A stretch of 21,214 nucleotides of DNA, from positions 1 through 21,214 of the forward strand of contig CAVXXM010000009.1 in NCBI GenBank assembly GCA_963765745.1, in the 5' to 3' direction. Origin of the DNA: JAHFPN01 sp963765745. GTDB lineage: Bacteria; Pseudomonadota; Alphaproteobacteria; Rhizobiales; Xanthobacteraceae. The stretch's first letter is position 1; each line of letters starts with the position of its first letter. The position numbers and the translations under genes were made by a program. Under the pieces are notes generated by a model that searched no databases, was not told the origin of the DNA, and was given only the letters and a program-made list of their open reading frames with translations. Below, piece after piece: positions 16,362 to 21,214 of this stretch.

Positions 16362-16389
16362 GACCCGAGCCAGGCCCGGAGATCGGGTC
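16362..16389. repeat. Inverted repeat at the end of the AsmA-like gene
   Basis: GACCCGA (16362-16368) and TCGGGTC (16383-16389) are perfect 7-bp arms with a 14-nt loop, overlapping the AsmA stop codon. On the minus strand it could form a hairpin, but only TCTTG follows, so it is a poor terminator candidate. Confidence 0.25.
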
Positions 16390-18301
16390 AGCGTTGTGCA
16401 GGTGCAGGAGCGGTCGTTGGCTCTTCGGGCGCCGGAGTTTCGCCAGCCGGGCGCTGGCCGATGATCGATTCGATTACCGAGCGGACCGTGCTGGGACTAT
16501 TCTTTGCGCGTGCCGCATCCAGAAGCGGCGCGGCGGCGCCCGATCGTTGGATCAGCTCGTCCGCGTCGGGCAGAAAGAACGGACTCTCCCAGGGGCCTTG
16601 GAGGAGGAAAGGCAGATCGAAGACCTTGGTACCCGTGCCGGTGCTCGCGGTCGCCGGCCGAACCAGGCTCGCGACGCCGCGCAGCTCGAGATCGCGCCGC
16701 GCGATCGAGGCCGCGCCGGAAAGTGTCACGCGGAGCAGCGAGCTTTCGATCTGAATCTCTTCCAACATCACGCTGCCTTCGGTGAAGCGTGCCTTGGCCG
16801 CTATACGCTCGAAAGGGGTGCGTCCCCCGCGCAAGTCGGAGAAGTTGGATAGAGGCTTGCGTTCAAGGCGCCTCAACACTTGCTCGAAATTGATGCCGAT
16901 AACCGCGCCGCGGGTGATCACGAGGCTCGCGTTACCCGCGAACTCGCGCATGATTTCGTTCGGGGTCTTGCCGGAGCCTTCGAGTGCAAACGTAAGCACG
17001 CCGATGCCGTCCAGGTGCCGGACACCAGTAAGTTCCGCAAGCCCACGATCAAGATTGAATTCGGTGAGTCCGGCTTGGATTTTTACTTCGGCGCCGGCAG
17101 AGCCGCGTACCAGCGCGAGCGTGCCGGTGAAAGCGCCGCCGAATACCTGTGCCTCACCGACATTGAGCGTGAGCCTGCTGCCCTTGAGGGCCATCGCGGC
17201 TGCGAAGCGGCCAATCTCAGTCTTGCCAATCAGTATGCGCCGAGCCGAGAGCCGCAGGTCGAGGTCGAAAGCATCGAAGCTGGAAAGCTGGATCGGCTGA
17301 TCGACCCATTCATTCGCCGGCCTGCCGGGCGCGGAAATTGCCGCATAATGGGTAAGGTCGATTGTATCGCTGGCGATCGTTCCTTGCAGGAGGGCGCGGC
17401 CGCCGTCGCGCTTGAGCGTTAGTCCGCCTTCGGCGAGATTGCCGTCGAGACCTATGGAAAGGCCCGAGAGCACAAATGCGCTGGGTGTGAGCGCGACCTG
17501 GCTCTTCAGCGAGAATGGGCCCAAACCACCGCGCTCGAGCGGCTCCAAGCCGAGCCGGGCGGACAGATTGCGGAGCGACTTGCCTTCGACGGTGAGTAAG
17601 CCTTCGACTTGTGGACCGTTCCTGAAGGCAAGACCGCCTTCGAAATTGGCGCGCAGCCCTTCACCTTCCAGCCGTATCCGCATGCCGCTGCGGTTGGCGC
17701 TGCGGAGTGCGCCGATATCGGCGATGTTGAGGGTTCCGGCGATGGATGTGCGGCGCCAGTCGAAGGTTCCGCTCGCGGTCAGGCCCGAGGCCGACCACGC
17801 GAGGGAGGCTTCGACGCGGGTCAAGGTATCGGCCGATTCCAGGCCCGCAACCCGGAATTCGATGACGCCGTCGACAATGCGTAATTCTGGTAGTGCCGCA
17901 CGTTGTTCCGGTGGCGCGGGCGCATGCAGCGGCAGGCCAGCGATGCGCATTCCCTCCGAGCCGATTTCAAGGGCAAGATGCGGCCGCTCGAAGATGATCG
18001 ACGCGATCTCGATATTGCCCGACAACAGCGGAAGCAGACGCACCGTGGCGACGATCGTGCCGGTCGTGATGCCGGACCGCTCGCCGTCGTCGAGCCGCAC
18101 GTCTTCGAGGTGGATCGCGGGGCGGGGCAGGAAGGTGAGCCTGGCCGAGCCGGAAATGCGTGGTTGCATGCCGGTGGCGCGCTGTAGCGAGCGTGTTACT
18201 TCAGCCCGTACATCTTCCTCCGGCACCAGCCGAGTCATGAGCAGGAAGCCGCCGGCCAGAAGGATAACGGCGGCCAGCGCGCCGACGATCAATCGTTGCA
18301 T
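16388..18301 (-). CDS. AsmA family protein
   Basis: AsmA-like proteins are inner-membrane-anchored periplasmic proteins of the bridge-like lipid-transfer type, linked to outer-membrane lipid homeostasis. This one is 637 aa. A single N-terminal helix (MQRLIVGALAAVILLAGGFL) is followed by long repetitive beta-strand sequence. The AsmA C-terminal module lies at about 470-520 (LTFALEGSGKTPNEIMREFA, SLVITRGAVIGINFEQVLRR). It ends in a Pro/Ala-rich tail. The ATG at 18301 places the helix at the very N-terminus; an in-frame ATG at 18436 would add 45 residues with no similarity. It is intact, with its start about 170 bp from the divergent ligase gene. Confidence 0.88.
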   Translation of the reverse strand: MQRLIVGALAAVILLAGGFLLMTRLVPEEDVRAEVTRSLQRATGMQPRISGSARLTFLPRPAIHLEDVRLDDGERSGITTGTIVATVRLLPLLSGNIEIASIIFERPHLALEIGSEGMRIAGLPLHAPAPPEQRAALPELRIVDGVIEFRVAGLESADTLTRVEASLAWSASGLTASGTFDWRRTSIAGTLNIADIGALRSANRSGMRIRLEGEGLRANFEGGLAFRNGPQVEGLLTVEGKSLRNLSARLGLEPLERGGLGPFSLKSQVALTPSAFVLSGLSIGLDGNLAEGGLTLKRDGGRALLQGTIASDTIDLTHYAAISAPGRPANEWVDQPIQLSSFDAFDLDLRLSARRILIGKTEIGRFAAAMALKGSRLTLNVGEAQVFGGAFTGTLALVRGSAGAEVKIQAGLTEFNLDRGLAELTGVRHLDGIGVLTFALEGSGKTPNEIMREFAGNASLVITRGAVIGINFEQVLRRLERKPLSNFSDLRGGRTPFERIAAKARFTEGSVMLEEIQIESSLLRVTLSGAASIARRDLELRGVASLVRPATASTGTGTKVFDLPFLLQGPWESPFFLPDADELIQRSGAAAPLLDAARAKNSPSTVRSVIESIIGQRPAGETPAPEEPTTAPAPAQR

Positions 18302-18474
18302 GCGTCGACACTCACCCAGCGGCCGGGACGACGGGAACGGTAGCGAGACGAGAATCGCCCCCAAAGCGTCCCGCACCGAAAAAAAGACCATCGGGTGGGT
18401 CTGTGACGCTTTCAAGGCCTGACACTTCAGGCGCAAGTCGCTAAGAACGCAGGGATTTCAAGGTGGGAAGCGAC
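18302..18474. promoter_or_regulatory. Divergent promoter region between asmA-like gene and acetoacetate-CoA ligase
   Basis: This 173-bp spacer between two outward-facing starts must contain both promoters. It includes an A-tract at about 18379-18385 and a 16-bp inverted repeat at 18417-18432 (listed separately). No confident -35/-10 pair was identified by eye. Confidence 0.4.
18417..18432. repeat. Inverted repeat upstream of acetoacetate-CoA ligase, candidate operator
   Basis: GCCTGA and TCAGGC flank CACT, giving a perfect 6-bp dyad centred about 50 bp upstream of the ligase ATG, a usual place for a repressor site. The assignment is by position and symmetry only. Confidence 0.3.
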
Positions 18475-20439
18475 ATGGAAATGGCGCCAGACAGGCCCTT
18501 GTGGGTCCCCGATCCAGCACGGGTCGCGACCAGCGCGATGAGCCGCTTCCGTACAGCTGCCAATGAGCGTTTCGGCCTGAAGCTCGCCACCTACCGAGAC
18601 CTCCACGCTTGGTCAGTCGCCAACCCCGCGGAGTTTTGGGAGCTGGTCTGGGACTTCTGCGGCGTCATCGGCGACAAGGGCGAACGGCGCCTTATCGACA
18701 ATGGCCGGATGCCGGGCGCGCGCTTTTTTTCGGATGCAAAGCTCAATTTTGCCGAGAATCTCCTACGCCGGCGCGGCGACGCAACGGCGCTGGTGTTTCG
18801 CGCGGAGGACAAGATCGAGCGGCGCATGAGCTTCGCCGAGCTGGAAGCGCTGGTGTCGCGACTTCAGCAGGCGCTTGCAGCGGCGGGCATAGGCGTGGGC
18901 GACCGGGTCGCGGCGATGCTCCCGAACGTGCCGGAAGCGATCGCCCTGATGCTGGCAACCACCTCGATTGGCGCATTTTTTTCGTCCTGTTCGCCGGACT
19001 TTGGCGAGCGCGGCGTTCTCGACCGCTTCGGCCAGATCGAGCCGAAGATCCTCTTCGCCTGCGACGGCTATTGGTACAACGGCAGGTGCATCTCGATCAC
19101 GGAGAAGCTGCAGCACATCGCCGGGCATCTCCCAAACGCGGCGAGGATTGTCGTGGTTCCCTATCTAGGCGAGGCGAATGCGGTGGCAAAGAAGCTGTCG
19201 CGCGGGGTTGATCTCGATTCCTTCCTAGAGGCGTTCGCGCCGAAAGAGTTGCGCTTCACGCGGCTACCGTTCGATCACCCGATCTACATTCTCTATTCGT
19301 CCGGCACGACCGGCGTTCCCAAATGCATCGTGCATGGTGCCGGTGGCGTGCTCCTGCAGCATTTGAAGGAGCACCAGCTGCATTGCGACATGAAGCAGGG
19401 CGAGCGCCTGTTCTACTTCACGACGCTGGGCTGGATGATGTGGAATTGGCTCGCCTCGGGATTCGCGAGCGGCGCCACGCTCATGCTTTACGACGGCTCG
19501 CCGTTCGCGCCGGGGCCCGGGGTGCTGTTCCAATATGCGCAGGACGAAAAAATCAACATCTTCGGAACGTCGGCGAAATATATCGACGCCGTGAAAAAGT
19601 CGGGTCTGGAACCGGCCAAGGCATTCGACTTGTCGGCGATGCGGCTCGTCACCTCGACCGGCTCGCCGCTGGCACCCGAGAGCTTCGAGTTCGTCTATGC
19701 CTCGATCAAGCGCGACGTACATCTGGCCTCGATCTCGGGCGGAACGGATATCGCCGCCTGTTTCGTGTGCGGCGATCCGACGTCGCCGGTGTGGAAGGGC
19801 GAAATCCAGGCGCCCGCGCTCGGCATGGCGGTGGATGTGTGGTCGGAGCAGGGCAAGCACATCGAAGGCGAGCGCGGCGAGCTGGTGTGCACTGCGCCGT
19901 TCCCCTCCATGCCGGTGAAATTCTGGAACGATCCGGAGGGCCGGAAATATCGTGCGGTCTATTTCGAGCGCTTCCCCAATGTGTGGTGCCACGGCGATTT
20001 CGCCGAATGGACCCGGCACGGCGGCATGATTATCCACGGCCGCTCGGACGCGACGCTCAATCCGGGCGGCGTGCGTATCGGCACGGCGGAGCTCTACGCC
20101 CAGGTCGAGCAGATTCCCGAGATCGTGGAATCGATCGCCATCGGCCAGGAATGGGACCACGACGTGCGGATCGTTCTGTTCGTGCGGCTGGCGGACGGCG
20201 CGAAGCTCGACGAGGCGCTCATCGAGCGGATCAAGCGGCAAATCCGCACTGGCGCGTCGCCGCGCCACGTGCCCGCGAAAGTGATCGCGATTTCCGATAT
20301 TCCGCGCACGCGCTCGGGGAAAATCACCGAGCTTGCGGTGCGCGACGTAGTGCACGGCAGGCCGGTGAAGAACACCGAGGCGCTGGCCAATCCCGAGGCG
20401 CTCGAGCTTTACAGGGATCTTCCGGCACTCATGAACTAG
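18475..20439 (+). CDS. Acetoacetate-CoA ligase (acetoacetyl-CoA synthetase)
   Basis: This enzyme activates acetoacetate to acetoacetyl-CoA with ATP, feeding ketone bodies or polyhydroxybutyrate breakdown products into central metabolism. It is 654 aa, typical of the AacS subfamily of adenylate-forming enzymes. The N-terminal FWELVWDFCGVIGDKGERRL region and LNFAENLLRR are family-specific. The ATP-binding loop YSSGTTGVPKCIVHG is at about 273-287. FYFTTLGWMMWNWLASG, the TSTGSPLAPESF region and the hinge block GRSDATLNPGGVRIG follow. The catalytic lysine is near residue 615 (RTRSGKITEL). The ATG at 18475 has GGTGGGAAG upstream and is preferred to the in-frame GTG at 18463. The stop overlaps the convergent permease stop by 4 nt. 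It is intact. Confidence 0.93.
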   Translation: MEMAPDRPLWVPDPARVATSAMSRFRTAANERFGLKLATYRDLHAWSVANPAEFWELVWDFCGVIGDKGERRLIDNGRMPGARFFSDAKLNFAENLLRRRGDATALVFRAEDKIERRMSFAELEALVSRLQQALAAAGIGVGDRVAAMLPNVPEAIALMLATTSIGAFFSSCSPDFGERGVLDRFGQIEPKILFACDGYWYNGRCISITEKLQHIAGHLPNAARIVVVPYLGEANAVAKKLSRGVDLDSFLEAFAPKELRFTRLPFDHPIYILYSSGTTGVPKCIVHGAGGVLLQHLKEHQLHCDMKQGERLFYFTTLGWMMWNWLASGFASGATLMLYDGSPFAPGPGVLFQYAQDEKINIFGTSAKYIDAVKKSGLEPAKAFDLSAMRLVTSTGSPLAPESFEFVYASIKRDVHLASISGGTDIAACFVCGDPTSPVWKGEIQAPALGMAVDVWSEQGKHIEGERGELVCTAPFPSMPVKFWNDPEGRKYRAVYFERFPNVWCHGDFAEWTRHGGMIIHGRSDATLNPGGVRIGTAELYAQVEQIPEIVESIAIGQEWDHDVRIVLFVRLADGAKLDEALIERIKRQIRTGASPRHVPAKVIAISDIPRTRSGKITELAVRDVVHGRPVKNTEALANPEALELYRDLPALMN

Positions 20440-21214
20440 GGGACGCTGCCGCGGATTAGGGGCAAAAGCGGCGGCCGGCTCATGCGCGCCAAGAGCGCCA
20501 CGGGCCCGAGGCCGACGAGTACGATCATGAGCGCCGCGACCGCGCCGTCCTCATAGGTGCCGCGCGCGGCTTCAGCATAGATGTGGGTAGCGAGCGTCTC
20601 GAAGCCGAACGGTCGCACAAGAGCGTCGCCGGCAATTCCTTCATGCAGTCAACGAACACCAGGATCGCCGCGGCGCCGAGCGAGGGCTTCAGCAGCGGCA
20701 GATGCACGCGAAGCATGGTGCCGCGCGTGCTCTCACCGAGGCTGCGCGCGGCCATATCGAGGCTCGCCGGAATCTTTGGCGTAACCCGCTTCCACGCCGC
20801 CGGCGGAGATGGCGAGGAAGCGGATCACATAAGCGAGCACGAGCGCCGCCCCCGAGCCGGAAATCAGGAGCCCGGTGCCAAAGCCGAGAACCTGCCGCGT
20901 CGCGGCGTCCAATGCATTGTCGAAGGTGGCGAGCGGCACTAGCAGTCCCACCGCGAGCACTGTTCCCGGTATCGCGTAGCCCAGCGAGCCGATGCGTGCC
21001 GCCGCGTGGGCAAGTCCGCCGCGGTCGAGGCGAGCGGCGTGCGCAAGCACCAGACCCAGGACAAGGGCGACGGCGGTCGCTGCGGTGGAGAACAGAACGC
21101 TGTTCCGCGCTTCGATTACGACATTGCGTGCGAGGCCCACGAGCTGGATGACCGTCCAGGCCTCATTCGCAAGATGCAGAGCGGGTACTAAGAAGCCGAT
21201 CAGTATAGGCGTTG
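20436..21214 (-). CDS. ABC transporter permease (Fe3+/FbpB type), frameshifted and cut by the window edge
   Basis: This is the C-terminal part of an inner-membrane permease of the two-domain FbpB/SfuB iron-transport class. The frame is open to the window end (TPILIGFLVPALHLANEAW at 21213 downwards), then VVIEARNSVLFSTAATAVAL, YAIPGTVLAVGLLVPLA and the cytoplasmic EAA loop ARSLGESTRGTMLRVHLPLL, which docks on the ATPase. Two indels break it. An extra base in the TTT at 20775-20777 disrupts YAKIPASLDMAARS; a missing base near 20616-20622 disrupts LPATLLLRPFGFETLATHIY. Read across both, it ends at the stop 20436-20438. The binding-protein gene probably lies beyond the right edge. Iron as substrate is inferred from family resemblance; thiamine-type relatives look similar. 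Confidence 0.82.

Noticed and set aside
17412..18422. 336-codon plus-strand ORF opposite the AsmA-like gene
   Set aside because: Ser/Arg/Pro-rich translation with no motifs; the opposite strand encodes a recognisable AsmA protein with a proper membrane anchor.
19264..20355. 363-codon minus-strand ORF opposite the acetoacetate-CoA ligase
   Set aside because: It is a shadow of the conserved ligase with Arg/His-rich composition and no recognisable motif.

Overview
The window is GC-rich chromosomal DNA from an alphaproteobacterium, most likely Hyphomicrobiales (Bradyrhizobium / Rhodopseudomonas / Xanthobacteraceae-like). The main clue is the gene order coxB-coxA-ctaB-coxF-ctaG-coxC-DUF983-SURF1-thrC-M16 peptidase-GNAT, a core arrangement of that order. 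A DUF1127 protein, an IalB-family protein and rhizobial-type CoxC and CoxA N-termini agree with it. I see no mobile elements, CRISPR array, tRNA or rRNA. This is housekeeping DNA.

Layout. Positions 1-2636 (minus strand) hold a KefB/KefC-type cation:proton antiporter that runs off the left edge, preceded 12 bp upstream by a LysR-family regulator. An AT-richer spacer separates the regulator from a divergent DUF1127 gene (2831-3163), which ends at a strong intrinsic terminator (3211-3249). A Bcr/CflA-type drug exporter follows on plus (3337-4527) and collides tail to tail with a minus-strand periplasmic IalB-family gene (4524-5024). After about 320 bp of non-coding DNA the plus-strand aa3 cytochrome oxidase operon runs from 5347 to 15025. 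It encodes subunits II, I and III, heme O synthase, the small CoxF-like protein, the CuB chaperone CtaG, DUF983 and SURF1, then threonine synthase, an M16 processing-type protease and an acetyltransferase. Two minus-strand envelope genes follow (a secreted protein of unknown function and an AsmA-family protein, 15019-18301). Divergent from them is acetoacetate-CoA ligase (18475-20439), which ends against a minus-strand Fe(III)-type ABC permease that runs off the right edge.

How the genes work together: CtaB makes heme O for the oxidase, CtaG delivers copper to the CuB site of subunit I, SURF1 helps heme insertion, and CoxB/CoxA/CoxC form the catalytic core. Very short gaps and 1-4 nt overlaps (ctaB/coxF, coxF/ctaG, DUF983/SURF1, thrC/M16) indicate a polycistronic unit with coupled translation.

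The main anomaly is seven apparent single-base indels that break four otherwise well-conserved genes (antiporter, LysR regulator, thrC, ABC permease). Several lie in short homopolymers, and the protein resumes in another frame with no loss of conserved sequence each time. Uncorrected sequencing or assembly errors are the most likely explanation. I found no convincing undescribed system. The less ordinary items are a secreted protein of unknown function next to AsmA, overlapping stop codons at all three convergent junctions, and a few unexplained hairpins and palindromes.
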